64,000 bases of DNA from Sparassis latifolia. Taxonomy: Eukaryota; Basidiomycota; Agaricomycetes; Polyporales; Sparassidaceae. The stretch is taken from NCBI GenBank assembly GCA_018466975.1, contig CM031556.1:62001-126000 (forward strand). The letters run 5' to 3'. The notes beneath the pieces were generated by a model that had not been told where the DNA came from, made no database searches, and worked only from the letters and a program-made list of their open reading frames with translations. Made by a program: the position numbers and the translations under genes. This document shows, piece after piece, positions 24,064 to 35,999 of the stretch (position 1 is its first letter; each line of letters begins with the position of its first letter).

Positions 24064-24997
24064 ATGGCCGCCACCGATGACGCGCCGGACCTCGACGGTG
24101 CCCTGTATGCGCTCATGCGCGCCTTCGCCATGATCATCGTCTCCGAGGTCGGTGACAAGACTTTCCTCATCGCCGCCATCCTCGCAATGCGCCAGCCGCG
24201 CCTCGTTGTCTTTGCCGGTGCCTTCGCCTCGCTCGTCGTCATGTCCATACTCTCCGCCGCGCTCGGGCATGTCCTGCCGACGCTCATCCCGCGCAAGTGG
24301 ACACAGGCGTGCGCCGCGCTCATGTTCTTCGTATTTGGTGCGCGTATGCTCCAGGAAGGCCGTGCGATGCAGGTCGGCAGCGACAAAATGCGCGAGGAGA
24401 TGAAGGAAGCGGAGGAGGAAATCGAGCTCGACGAGGCCGGGCACGACGGAGACGTGGTACCTCTGGAGGCGGTCGAGGAGGGCGGCAGGCCTCAGAGGGA
24501 GTCGAATGGCAGTGCAAGACCTGCGCGTCCGCCGCAGACGAAGGCGCTCAAGGAGGCGACCCGCAATTTTTTCAGCCTTTTCCTCGGGCCGGTGTTTGTG
24601 CAGGCGTTCGTGTTGACCTTCCTCGGCGAGTGGGGGGACCGCAGTCAGATAGCTACCATCGGCCTAGCTGCGGCACATGTGAGCCCCAGTCCTCTGGAAG
24701 CTCAGTGGCATAGCGTGTTGATGACAATTTTGCAGAATGTATACCTGGTGGCACTGGGAACTATCATCGGCCATTCATGTTGTACGGCGGTCGCAGTCAC
24801 AGCCGGCCGATACGTTTCCACGAAAGTCTCTGTGAAGCACGGTCGGTATTGGGTTGTCGTTGGAGAGCGCTGTCTTGACTTTCCTTTACACAGTGACACT
24901 TGCCGGAAGCGCACTCTTCCTAATCTTCGGCATAAGTTACCTCTACGAAGCATTCCTCTCCATAGACCCAGACGACGCGGACTTTCATCTGCCCTGA
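24064..24997 (+). CDS. GDT1: GDT1/TMEM165 (UPF0016) family Ca2+/Mn2+ transporter
   Basis: A multispanning Golgi-type cation exchanger implicated in calcium and manganese homeostasis and glycosylation. Exons 24064-24678, 24736-24841 and 24894-24997 keep one frame and give 274 aa. Both family signatures are present: SEVGDKTFLIAAILAM in the first half and LGEWGDRSQIATIGLAA in the second, each with the acidic ExGD(K/R)(T/S) core. The two halves are linked by an acidic, disordered loop of about 70 residues (EEMKEAEEEIELDEAG and onward). The second half continues NVYLVALGTIIGH and, after the last intron, LAGSALFLIFGISYLYEAFL. The start chosen (MAATDDAPDL) is the first ATG that avoids an upstream CT-microsatellite-encoded stretch. 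No cleavable signal peptide is evident in this model. Confidence 0.93.
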
Positions 24998-26834
24998 TTA
25001 CCCACGCACGTCCAATATATATCTGTATAATTCGCGTTGTTATACATCCTTTTCTTCGGGTGTCTGACGGATGTCTGTAGCCAGCGATCACCATCCCAAC
25101 CATGCTCACGATAGAAAGCATTCTGGATGCCTGAAAGCTTGACAGTCGAGGACATGATTGCTGCGGACGAGATGAGACTGCGAGTGCTTCTCTTCCTCAC
25201 CACGTGGACGTTGCAAAACATATTCTGACGACTCCGTGCTGTGCCAGCTGTGCCATGGCGATTCCAATTTCCAACCTCGAAGATGGACAGGACATGGTTC
25301 CTTAACTGCGTATTTTTCTCCCAAGCATTTCAAATTGACTCCAAATCTTGGAATTTCCCTCTGATCTCTGGGAGGACTCCGACGGTGCAGAAATATCACA
25401 AGCTTTCACTACATTCTCTGCACTTCCCAGTAAGACTGGAAGCATATTGACGGTCCCGAGGTGCGGCACCGCCGAGGTCAAGGTCATTCATCTGTGCCGG
25501 TTACAAAAGCTAATCTGTCTAACCTTGTTTACCAGACCCCCCTCGGACGGCCGGAGAACTTGCGAAGGAAATGCACGCAATTCGTTTTCGTGCGGAGAGC
25601 AACGCGGTATGCAGTGTGCTTCTGAATGCGCTCGCGGTGGCTGAAACAGAAATAAGGGGTGATCCCTGTGTGGCGCGCGGCTTCTAGCTGAATGCACCTT
25701 CTCTCATCGTTATAGCCATTTGTGTCCACGTCTATGCCACGCGTTCTAGATGTGTGCTCATGCAGACATTCACAGCGGTACACCGGTCAACAGCCCCTCA
25801 GTCCAGCCGTGCTCGGGATGAGTCTATTCAGAACCTCCCCGGGGGAAAATAAACCCCCTTCCCCCGGAACTGCTGAAGAGAAAAATGCGAAGACGGAAAC
25901 ACCATCGAAGAAATGTCAATGGGCGCCAACGACGGGATCAACCACTGACACCGACTTCGTTGCTCACCGTGTCGCACAGGGTGGACCGCGTCGGAGTCGT
26001 CATTGGAGAAGATGAGCAATGGCCGGTCGTCGAATTTAGGTGTGTACCATCTCTTTGGCTTTGTACGACATGATGCCCACTTATACAAAGCTTTTTCAGC
26101 TCACCTTTACAATGATGGGACACCACTACTCGACGTGGTAGGCGATGAGCGGCACCCGATGAACGACAATGGGTACACCGGCCCACGTTAGTACCCCGCC
26201 AATGCGTGCGCCCTCACCGAGCTCGACGGCGGACCCAGGAGACCGCTCTTAAATATTGACAGGTGAGCGTCTTCGACTTTTTTCAGAGCCATCACGAAAT
26301 TACCAAAAGCAGGGGGGGTTTCAGCATAAACCGGATTTCTGAATAGACTAATCCCCGTGCTCGACCTGCCCAGCGCATGTCTCTTTGCTGCATTGTGCTC
26401 AGGTTTGTCCTCTTAACATTCTCATAGGGCTGTGATCATTCCGTGGACACTGCCCGTGGAAGCCGCCCAAGCAAGCACGAACTCTATCGTAGTTACCCCC
26501 CAACGCTTCGCCGCTCATGTCCATTCGCATTCAATGCTATTCCTAGGAGATATGCGGAACTGTCGCTCCGTGCAGAACCACTATCTCCATGTGTGTATCG
26601 TGTCAGGAGCTGGTTTGAATGCAGGCGAAGCGCAACGATGCAGATACTGGGATGCACCAGTGTTTGCGGCCGGCGCATTGAAGCCTTATCCGGCACCTAT
26701 GTCGCCTCACGTTCAGCACCGTCTTCTGGTATGGTAACACAGTGGTTCCCGAGGGAGATCTTCGTTTGCATTTGCATCGCCGGGAAGCTCTGATCGCCGT
26801 AAATGTGAACAAATGAATTGTTCCACGCGTTTAG
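24998..26834. other. Intergenic, no gene seen
   Basis: About 1.8 kb with frames up to roughly 115 codons on both strands but no recognisable motif. The string CCCCGGGGGAAAATAAACCC near 25840 is a small imperfect palindrome. Decayed insertions are possible but not demonstrable. Confidence 0.4.
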
Positions 26835-27251
26835 TTACAGCGCTTTGCAAGTATATGCGGAATCGTCGTCGATGGATTTTGCGCCGAGCTCAGGACCCGA
26901 AACCGCTCAGCCACTGCAGCCACCGGTAAATTGCCCAATTGATCAGGTCCGAGAGTCCGAGCCTAGCCAAAACCAGAGAGACCATGCCCAGAGTGTCTCA
27001 TCAACCAATCACCCCACGTGGGTTTTCTACGGCATCCTAATGCAGGAGCTTAGACAAGCTTTGGGCATGCCTCGGACAACTGCTTTTGGGAAATTTGCGT
27101 CACCGATGGCCCTCCCGGTATCCTCCGCTAGACTTTCGGTAGTAACGTGCCACTACAACAGTTTGGGGTCCTGGGCTCGGGGCAAGCTCGGGGCGCCTGA
27201 GGCCAAAAATCCATCGACGACGATTCCGCATATACTTGCAAAGCGCTGTAA
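26835..27251. mobile_element. 417-bp MITE-like element with perfect 46-bp TIRs
   Basis: The left end, TTACAGCGCTTTGCAAGTAT onward (26835-26880), is the exact reverse complement of 27206-27251, ending ATACTTGCAAAGCGCTGTAA. If the element proper starts at CAGCGC and ends at GCGCTG, it is flanked by TA on both sides, as expected for Tc1/mariner-type insertion. The interior frame (26818-27270) is probably an opening by chance and shows no transposase motifs. Perfect long TIRs suggest a fairly recent insertion. Confidence 0.85.
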
Positions 27252-27259
27252 TTCGCTAT

Positions 27260-27539
27260 TACTGTGGTGAAACGACCTTAGGTTCAGTCACGCATCACAG
27301 GCCTCGTGAACTGAACTCGCTTAAGGGTTTGTAGTGTGTCATGGATGTCTGTGAACTGGAAGCGAAAGAGGATGTCACCGGCGCTCACAGCATCAGGCAT
27401 GGTGGACCGTCGGCGGGCGCCTGCGGCGCCTCTGAACTGAACTTGGTCACAGGTCACTCCAACCCTGTGAACTGTGAACTGAGGAAGAAAACATGTCACA
27501 GGTCACAGGCCGTGAACCTAAGGTCGTTTCACTACAGTA
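27260..27539. mobile_element. 280-bp MITE-like element, TIRs starting TACTGTRGTGAAACGAC
   Basis: The left end TACTGTGGTGAAACGACCTT (from 27260) pairs with the right end AAGGTCGTTTCACTACAGTA (to 27539). About 27 bp of inverted repeat carry a single mismatch, and TA lies at both tips. The inside repeats GTCACAGG and GTGAACTG words. It lies only 8 bp from the preceding element and has no coding capacity. A mariner-like MITE is the likely class. Confidence 0.8.
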
Positions 27540-28203
27540 CTGTAGCGAAGCAACAGGACCCAGGAAACTTCCCTAGAGGTTTATTCTCAGAATCTGCTGA
27601 AATCAGCCTCAAAAATGCTATGTTTTCGGTCTGAAAAATGCTTTGCCGGACAGAAAGATCATGCCTATCACAGAATGTCACTCCTATTGGCAATTCTCGT
27701 CTTGCGAGATGGTACAATGAATTTGATTCATGTATACAGATCCACATCATAGCTACTGACCCACACCTTTCAGTCATGTTATCCTATCTGACTACCCAGT
27801 GAACACTGACATTGTCAGTGTAAGTCAGACAACGGTATCTGAGTACCCAGTGGACATGAGCCGATGGCCGCCATGTTGGCCTATGCCATTGGTGGGCCGA
27901 TGCATGGCATGTTAACTGTGGCAGTGGTGGGCTGACCACCACCACTTTTGCCAGTGCTTAGCCCGCTGCCAGTACTCTCACCACTGGTGGGCCGACCACC
28001 AAACTTGTGGGGAGTTGGCGCTGCATCTGCATGCCGGGCTCCGATTTCACTTTGGTCGCATTGGGCATTGTACATAAAATTTTCAGATAAAATTTCCAGA
28101 ATTGGAGGTATATAAGTACATACTTCAGATGGAATATTGGAATCTGAAGTATACGTCCATTTTGATGAGAATCAAACATCGTCTGGTAGAATGAAATTGG
28201 GAT
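27540..28203. other. Non-coding stretch with small palindromes
   Basis: AACACTGACATTGTCAGTGT near 27803 is a near-perfect hairpin. Between 27860 and 28020 there are repeated words of the form GGTGGGCYGACCACCA. No gene is seen. Confidence 0.4.
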
Positions 28204-29592
28204 TTATATGGAGACATCAATATCCATGGTTGCTCTTTCCTTATGCTCGATCTCCGGTCCTATGTTAAGCATATTGACGCTGACGAGTTCAAAACCGGTT
28301 CGCCAGTGGGTCCATTCACCGTTCCAAAGGGGTTTGCCTTCACCATTGACTCTCCAACAGCAAACATTACACTCGGAAAGGATGAGGTTGTTCTCACCAA
28401 TCTCATGAATTGGCCATGTTGTCATTTTGTAGCATTGAAACAGGATCTGAACTGAGTGGACTAGAATGATATTGAGTGCATAAAAGATTTTATTTATTTT
28501 ATTTTATTTCACTGACCTGTTTCTCGCCACCTTTGAGAGTCTTTTGCATGTGTTTGCTCACCCAGATCGGGTTTGTTTGCAATGATTGTCCTATTACAAA
28601 AGAGAATTCAGTGTTGCGATTGATCCAATAGTAACAACTACGCTGACTGCCAGATTCGCAACCGTGTTTATGCAGCAAGTTGACAGCAGCCTCTGCATCT
28701 CCGCCAACTATGGGATAAATGGTGATGTTGAGATGAGGAGGAAGCATATAATTTCTTCGCACATTGTTAGTGCAAATTTCGCCCACGAGCCAGATGGCAA
28801 CACCTTTGCCATTGAAACAAAGAAAGTGTAACTCATCTTCAGTCCTGAATGACCCCCACCTTACATTATCGGGAATGTGGCAAATACCAAAATGAGCATT
28901 AGTGAGGTTGGAGTAGTCACTTGTCTTGTGAATTCTTCTGTTAGATTTAATTAGTGTATTGGTTTTCGCAAATGGGATTGTGAACGAACTGTAATAAGGG
29001 CTGTTTGTACTCTCAGTCACATCGACTGGTGATGACTCCTATCACAACGGGACTGAGAAATAATGGGATAAGTGTCAGTAAAAATAGCATGAATGATCGA
29101 AATATGTATAAAGTAGGAGCATCGCTGGTGGCGCTGGTGCTAGCTGTTGCCATTGTATCATTTATGGGATCAGAACTGTGTATGGCATCATCAGTGTATA
29201 AACAAATGGACTATAGAATTTGGAACACATTACTTACTGTTCACATAGTTAGATAAACCACTGCCGCCTGACGTGGATGGCCTGAGGATGGTGATAAGTA
29301 AGTAATGTGTCAAAGGATTTGCAAGTTCACACCTCTTTGTTACATCCATCACAGGGATCGTAGATACTACTGTCCCAGCAGACAGAGGGGCATTGACATT
29401 GTTTCCGATGTCAGATATGGTATCTGAAGATGTATCAGCAAAAGATGAGGGCACAATGCTTGAAGCGCAAGTAGTGGGACTGTTTGAAGTTGATGAGCAT
29501 ATCAATGGTCCATACAGGAGGAAAAGCGGGAAAAACCATTTGGCAAGGCGTTCATCAGCAGTTTCATTGGTCGAAGCACGTTTCTTAGTCAT
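28204..29592 (-). CDS. Hypothetical spliced gene, family not recognised
   Basis: Three or four minus-strand exons can be joined. The first starts at the ATG at 29592 (MTKKRASTNETADERLAKWF, then a hydrophobic run FFPLFLLYGPLI that could be a membrane anchor or signal) and reaches a Ser/Thr-rich stretch. A short exon (PSTSGGSGLSNYVN) follows the intron donor GTGTGAAC. A long exon below about 29020 contains VTESTNSPYYSSFTIPFA, NAHFGICHIPDNVRWGSFRT and LPPHLNITIYPIVGGDAEAA. After a donor GTGAGTGAAA near 28512, a last exon reads MTTWPIHEIGENNLILSE and ends MDIDVSI. I do not recognise the family and assign no function. Consistent frames over about 1.3 kb inside an AT-rich block argue for a real gene or a recent relic. 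Confidence 0.5.
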
Positions 29593-30868
29593 TTCAGCTA
29601 CCGGGTGAGACAATTGGGTAGCGCATAGGCGAAGAATGAGAAATGGATTAGTGTTTGGATGTTTCAGCTGGAGGTCGTGGTGGGGACGTGATGACGTTAG
29701 TTATGTTAATTGGACAGAGCTAGAGCTAAGGGATTTGCACAGATACCATTGGTAACGTGTTCCATCAATGACGATAGGCAACAGGGATTGGGCATGTTCG
29801 ATGTCAATTGATCGATCATTGCGCGTCGATCGGCATAGTCTGTACTGAAAGTAGTCGCCCATGTTTAGAAGGGATGGCCCATCTCAATCATAAGATAACA
29901 GTGGTGTCAGAATGGTAGTTGTGGTCGCTATTGATGGATGAGTATTTTGAATAAGTAAATGAGATCATACCGGATTGTACTGTATGCATTATGAAGCATC
30001 ACAACTGTAGTGGATGCACGACCACAATGGCAACAGTGGATGGCAGGAGGTAGAAGCTAGGGGGAGCGAGTATATTGATCGTACTGTGTTATGCTGATTG
30101 TGTGCCACATAGACGGTCAGAGATTATTCGTTGATCGGATATGATATCATATACGCTGATGATTTTCATCAATCTGGAAGTGTTAGTGATAGATACACAG
30201 TCGAAGAATGACCAGTGAGAACTGGGAGGATGATCTGCTAGGTGGTCAGATGCCGTTAAGAATGTTCTCGATGTAGAATGCTCAGGATCAATGGAAGGAA
30301 CAGTGTGGGCAGGACAGTAACAGGAGGTAGGAGGCAAGATATAGGTGATCTGTTAATCTCGATAGTCTTTATGATGTCAACACATATGATATAGGATTTA
30401 TGACGTATCTGTGATTCTGAGCGAGTATCTTTGTAGGATGTAGGTATGTCAGTAACAGCGAAGGTATGATACAATTGTTGGATTATAGAAGAAGTTTGTA
30501 AATGCTAGGTGTTGACCTGCAGTGAAAGGAATGCTTAATTTGTGATGAGCTGTAATAATAGTATGAGTGACAGTTCCATACATAAAGAGCAGAATCACTC
30601 ACTTATCGCAAGATTATCCTGGGCATCATTCACAGAAGTTTCATCAATTGGTTAGGTCTCCGACATGGCAGGTAGGAGGTAGGAGTTGCAGTAAGCCCGC
30701 GACTTTCGGCTTTGAGCTTAGCTGTGATTCTCACTTTTGTATAACAATAGCCCAGGTAACTGGGCAAGGTGTTGTTCACTACTCACCAGTCATTGTCAAT
30801 TGTCAAAGTTATTGTTAACAACAGTCTGAGAGAATTGTAATACAATAACAACTTATACAAAACAACTT

Positions 30869-30947
30869 GCACTCAGTCAGGCTTGAACCCTGATCTTTCA
30901 GACACATGATTACATAAGCACATGCTGTAATGGCTACTATATTCTGT
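30869..30947 (-). repeat. tRNA-like relic (T-arm visible)
   Basis: On the minus strand the sequence reads TCAGGGTTCAAGCCTGA, a T-arm with a perfect 5-bp stem and a B-box-like GGTTCAAGCC core. It is preceded by an anticodon-arm-like CATGTGCTTATGTAATCATG. The acceptor stem does not close, so it is more likely a tRNA pseudogene or the head of an old SINE than a working tRNA. Confidence 0.35.
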
Positions 30948-31773
30948 TGTTACTGTTGCTTATAATAGTGATTTGCCCACATTTTTCTATTTATTTCACC
31001 CTTCTAATAGCTTTGTTACATCTAATACAAATTTTGATATTACAGTTTTAATATTATTTGAATATTTACTGAACTAAAAAGAGCAAGATTTGTCCCACAA
31101 CACCATAGATGTGCTTTTACTCTGGCTTGCACTGTGTGACTGACCTGCAGATTTTTCTGTGAGCCACCACAACACTGCATGAAGGACTCGAAGTCTTTTC
31201 ATGAGCACGTGGTCAGACTGTAGCATGCACAGCAATCGGTGCATGATCAGAATGCCACATGATCTGAGCCACAGCAAGTGGAATTTGCCAAAGTGATCTG
31301 ATCCAGCTTAATTGGACAAGTCATGACCCAACAAACTGATTTGGCCAGCTCAGGTCAGAGTCACAGCAACACTAACAAGTACTGGCCATCACTGTGATCA
31401 AGCATTGGCACATGGTCTGGATGTGTCTAGGGCGCTGGCATGAACTCAGGTTCTGAGACAGGTAAAGTGCAAACTGCATAAGTAGCAGCCATTTATCACG
31501 TCCAAAATACTGTTTGACATCTGGATGATGCTCAAGCTGGAAGTGAACAATGACTGCAGGCTCTTTTAGTATACTAGACAGATGAGAGACAAAAGGAGTG
31601 CTTACACCAAGTGACCTGCACTTCCAATGCAGAAAACATCTCACCCATGGTCAGAATGGACATCTCACATCTCTGTCGTATCTTAGAGTTCTATGTGTAC
31701 TTGATCACAAGGTGGACGAGAAGTGAGAACTAGTGTTTGAGTGTCCCTGCCTTGATGCACTCTCAGCTGCATG

Positions 31774-31987
31774 CATCAGGAAAACCCAACTTTCTCTTAA
31801 GAGAACACTTAACTGCCTTAAACAGACTTATAGTTCTTATTTAAGGAAATAAGGACAAAAAGGGCATAAGCTATATTACATTAAGTGTCTGAAATTCAAC
31901 TTATTGAGACTTATTTGAGAACTTATAGCCTTAAATAAGGGTTTTCAGAGCGAAAGGTCTTTAAGGAAAAGTGAAGTTTTCCTGATG
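31774..31987. mobile_element. Small inverted-repeat element (~214 bp)
   Basis: The ends are CATCAGGAAAAC (31774-31785) and GTTTTCCTGATG (31976-31987), with looser complementarity inward (AACTTTCTCTTAAGAG against TTTAAGGAAAAGTG). The interior has several TTATTTAAGG-like and ACTTAT words in both orientations. No target duplication is clear. Confidence 0.45.
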
Positions 31988-33389
31988 TGTGCCAGGAGTA
32001 TGGTAGACCTAGGGGCATGTTGATAAATCAATGCAGCTTGCTCGCAGAAAAATGCACGCAGCATGCTTGCAGAAAAACACATCTTGTAGTACAGGATATG
32101 CATCTCATACCATATTAGAATTTTGCAGTGCTAGTATTCATTCTCTGAGAGGGAGGGATCAAACCGGTACAACATACGTCACCAGCTGACCATCATCCGA
32201 TCACAGTCTTCACACGATTGTTGACTCTCATTTCATCAGCTGCATTCATGAACTCTTGCAGCAATTCTATCAGAGCAGCAAAAGCAAAAGGGTTATTTGT
32301 GATACGGACCATATTTGCTGCGACCCTGGGGTTCACATTCTTGTCATGATAGCCAGACCTGATTCTGTCTGAAACCAGAGTTGGGAAGTGTGAGCTGTGT
32401 TCGCAGCTGGAGCCTGAGCAGTGGCCACATTGGCCGCATCTATGGCAAGAACAGACTGATAAAATGACTGAATATACAGCACGTGATTGGCCACCAAATG
32501 TGCATGAGGGTTAGTTTGATATTCTACATAGCTGCATGCTGATACGCTCTCAGACCTCCTGGCCTCTGAAAAATGCATTTTCCAGCAATCTCTCCAACTT
32601 CACCACTCTATGTCTTAATCTCCGAGTTGTGTCCAACTCTTTCGTAACACTCTACGAACTTTTGCAACTTCGCTTGACTTCTCACGACTTCTCTCTGACA
32701 TTCAACATTCTTTCATCACTCATACACCACTCTTGTGTCTCCCGCTTCATCAGATATGACTTACACATTGTCCTTGGGCCTCATTCAATGCACCCTGTCT
32801 AATTCTCATCTAATTCCGTACTCTCCTGATGTCGCACCAACTTCCTGGTTTATTGTGCTGACTTATCGGTGTCGCTTGACAGTCACACCCTCTCATTTTG
32901 CAAATCTGATGCCCTTTATTGTTCGACTTTCCCCTTCAAGACTACCTTCGTGCTGGATCGGAGATGCTGTTTGAGCATTTCATGTGGTTTAGGACAGGTA
33001 ACATATGTTTTTTTTCACTTTCCCTCTACTTTACTGTTCATCTCTGTCTCTAATGTACAACGTTCACCTCTCCACTCACTTTCTCTATTTTTCCATTGGT
33101 CCTAGACTATTGCGACCTTTTCTAATGTCAGGATTCATTATTCGACATTTTGCGACTTCCGCATTTTCCCTCCCTTGTTCCCCTCTCTATAAATACCTGC
33201 TGTATCTACATCAATTACCATGGAAGATCAGTAGGAGACTTCCCCCTTCACTTCAGATTACTAAGAAACTGCATTTACTGTGGTAGCGACTTTAAACCAT
33301 GATATACCCCACTGTGACCCTGCGACATAGTGAGACTGCAATACTTCCAGACTGCATACTGCATTTAGAGACTGTGACACTGTGATAGT

Positions 33390-33454
33390 GACATAGCGAC
33401 ATAGCGACATAGCGACATAGCGACATAGCGACATAGCGACATAGCGACATAGCG
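33390..33454 (+). repeat. 8-bp tandem array, ~8 copies
   Basis: The unit ACATAGCG is repeated about eight times. It produces a spurious repetitive frame on the minus strand. Confidence 0.95.
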
Positions 33455-34210
33455 ATACTTTGAGCTGCAATATACCATCTGCATTAGTCTTACTCTGACT
33501 TTTGAGTTAGACTGACTACGACTTTATTGAGATGGTGAATACTGTGTTTTCCATAACATTTCCATCACAGATACTTCCCCTTTCCATTGCAATTTAGTTC
33601 ATCTTCATCCACAAGTTTGGCAATTTCATCACAACTTTAGCTTTCTACCTCTGACTTTTGCAACTTTGTCGTAGATTGTCGCTCAACTTTGCGTATTCAT
33701 CGCGAGCCCTTGTTCTTTTACAGGTTGCATCCCCCTAGGCTTTGTTTGAGGTTCTGAGACCCACTTGCATCATAGTATAGTTGCATTACCCTTCACTCTC
33801 ACACAGATCCCTTCTTGTTTTAGTTGGGTTTAGGTGTTTGTGTCGGATGTGCACTCATCAGCGCATTCACAATCGTAGCTGCCTCAAGATGTGCGTGAGA
33901 TGCAAGGGAGTCCATGTGGCACACCTTCATATATGTGTCACTGACATCCAATTCCACATTGGTATCCTGCTGAGCCTGGCTGTGATAGCCTAGTAAGTGA
34001 GGTGTTCTGTGGTCCATGAGTATAAATGATGCCAGGCAGCAGTTTATAATGCTCACTCAGGTTCTCAGGGTCAAGTGCATTTGGTCTCTTCATTCCCCAT
34101 AATGTAGAGGGTGCATGTCTACAAGACGTGTAAAGACATTGCAAAGTGTGATGCAATGTGATGTCATTACTAGATTTTGATATTTTGATGAAGAAGCGCA
34201 CAAAATTCCA

Positions 34211-34291
34211 TCCCTGGTCGTATATCGGTTAGTACATGCACCTGTCATATTTTCTGACTGCGCAAGAGCTGGGTTTGATTCTCAGCTAGAT
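34211..34291 (+). repeat. Degenerate tRNA-Asp-like sequence
   Basis: TCCCTGGTCGTATATCGGTT, then AGTACATGCACCTGTCA, an intron-like insert, and GAGCTGGGTTTGATTCTCAG parallel the intact tRNA-Asp at 36064-36155. Here the 3' acceptor strand is CTAGATA and no longer pairs with TCCCTGG. It is a tRNA-Asp pseudogene or SINE head and lies on the opposite strand from the intact gene. Confidence 0.7.
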
Positions 34292-35111
34292 AGTTTTCTT
34301 TTCTTTCTATAATCAGGACAGTCGCACCTCATTATGTCTGATCTCAAACAGCTATTGTATTATCTCAATGCTATGTGGCTCATGTTGGAACAACTGCCTC
34401 TCCTTTCTCACAATGTGCCTGCTCGTTGTCAGCTATTGCACAATGAAATTCATATCAAGGTTGAGACCATCCACGCAATAGTCTCAAAGTGTTCATTGCG
34501 TCTCAGACCAGTTTCAGCGCCTTCAGTGCAGGAAGCAGAGGCAGTTCAGATGTGGTAGAACCTAAGCATGAGGAAGAAGGCATTGGGACCCAAGTGAGTG
34601 CTTTGAGCTTTCATCTCCTGATGATACTCAAACGTGGTCACCAGTTATCAGACACTCACAAGGAAATGAAAAGGTGTGCTATTGCCAAGTGTGGTAATTT
34701 CATCTTGGAGCATATTGAAGAAAGCCTTGTCAGTCCTGAACAGACTGTGGACATGATCTTTGGCCATAATGAAGACAAGTCACATTTGGTCATGGAGGAT
34801 AGAGCATTAAAACATTTGTTGCATGAATATATGCATGAGTCTTCCTCCAAATGGGTATGTCCACTCATCTGCGCGAACTTTAATGATCAGGACAAATCAG
34901 AAGATGTAAATGAACACCTTCATAAGCACCACGAGGTAAGTCGCACTCCTGCAGAGATCTGCTGACATTTACCATTATGGTCTCCGGCAGTTCATTATAT
35001 CTGCTTGTAATGAATATACCACATCACACTCATGTTGTCCCAGGTCAAGACACTTAAGTCTGTGATCGATTGGAACATGTGGACATCCCAAAGTAGTAGA
35101 AAGACTTGGAT

Positions 35112-35999
35112 CAGGCTCCTAAAACCATCTGTTGTTACAGCGTTCTCGCTCCTTTATCCTAGCACACATGTTTTAGGAGATCATGTGATATATGTTTTAT
35201 GAGACTTACCCTTTTTATCGAAAATTACCGGATTAGGATGAGCACTAAGAGGAGGAGAACACTGTAAGACGGCTGACCAAACTCGTCATCCGGATTGTTC
35301 TGAGCTCATGCAAGCCTACATTTCTCGCAGGAACTTTGAGGTAAACCCTACTGTAGGTCTTATTTTGTGGGGCACAAGCAGCCCCAAACTGATTGCTTGT
35401 CGCGCGCCACAGCATGCCCACTGCCTCACAATGTCGCGCAGCATGGGAAAGAGACTCGCAAAGGCTGGAGCTAATGTCAGATGGGCAGTTCCTCATTCTG
35501 CAAGCATCAGTAGGTACTAAGCTGCACCTTCAACTTCACCTCCCTCAGACAGTCAACTACCAAAATTGTTGCACTGGCAGACAGACAGTAATGCATGACT
35601 GGGGCCTCCTCATTTAACTGGAGTAAATTTGAGCACCTAAGAGCAAATATTCTTCCATTTTCTGATATCTTTGCATGATGTTGTGAGGCAGTGGGCATGC
35701 TGTGGTGTGTGACAAGCAACCAGTTTGGGGCTGCTCGTGCCCCACAAAATAAGACCTACGATAGGGTTCACCTCAAAGTTCCTGCGAGAACGTAGGCTTG
35801 CATAAGCTTGGAACAATCCGGATGACGAGTTTGGCCAGCCGTCTTACAGTATTCTCCTCCTCTTAGTGCTCGTCCTAATCCGGTAATTTTCGATAAAAAG
35901 GGTAAGTCTCATAAAACATATATCACATGATCTCCTAAAACATGCGTGCTAGAATAAAGGAGCGAGAACGCTGTAACGACGGATGGTTTTAGGAGCCTG
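35112..35999. mobile_element. 888-bp long-TIR element with perfect 9-bp TSD (Mutator-like)
   Basis: The two arms, about 340 bp each (35112-~35453 and ~35665-35999), are inverted copies of one another with scattered substitutions. They start CAGGCTCCTAAAACCATC and end in its complement. GACTTGGAT occurs immediately before (35103-35111) and immediately after (36000-36008), a perfect 9-bp target-site duplication. Long TIRs plus a 9-bp duplication are characteristic of Mutator-like elements. The ~210-bp centre has no coding frame, so the element is non-autonomous. Confidence 0.88.

Larger units (their letters stand above)
29593..35102. other. AT-rich, gene-poor block
   Basis: About 5.5 kb of AT-rich sequence. 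It holds tRNA-like relics (30869-30947 and 34211-34291), a short inverted-repeat element (31774-31987) and an 8-bp tandem array (33390-33454). The frame at 34489-34965 (containing SDTHKEMKRCAIAKCGNFIL) is fairly long, but I recognise nothing in it and no splice context supports it. The sequence looks like old, decayed mobile DNA. Confidence 0.5.

Noticed and set aside
26818..27270. 150-codon frame within the 417-bp MITE
   Set aside because: It lies almost entirely inside a TIR-bounded element and has no transposase or other motif.
33261..33470. Repetitive CRYVAMSL-type frame
   Set aside because: Product of the 8-bp tandem array.
34489..34965. 158-codon plus-strand frame in the AT-rich block
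   Set aside because: It is longer than expected by chance and protein-like in places, but no family, start context or splice partner could be found. Mentioned only under the block.
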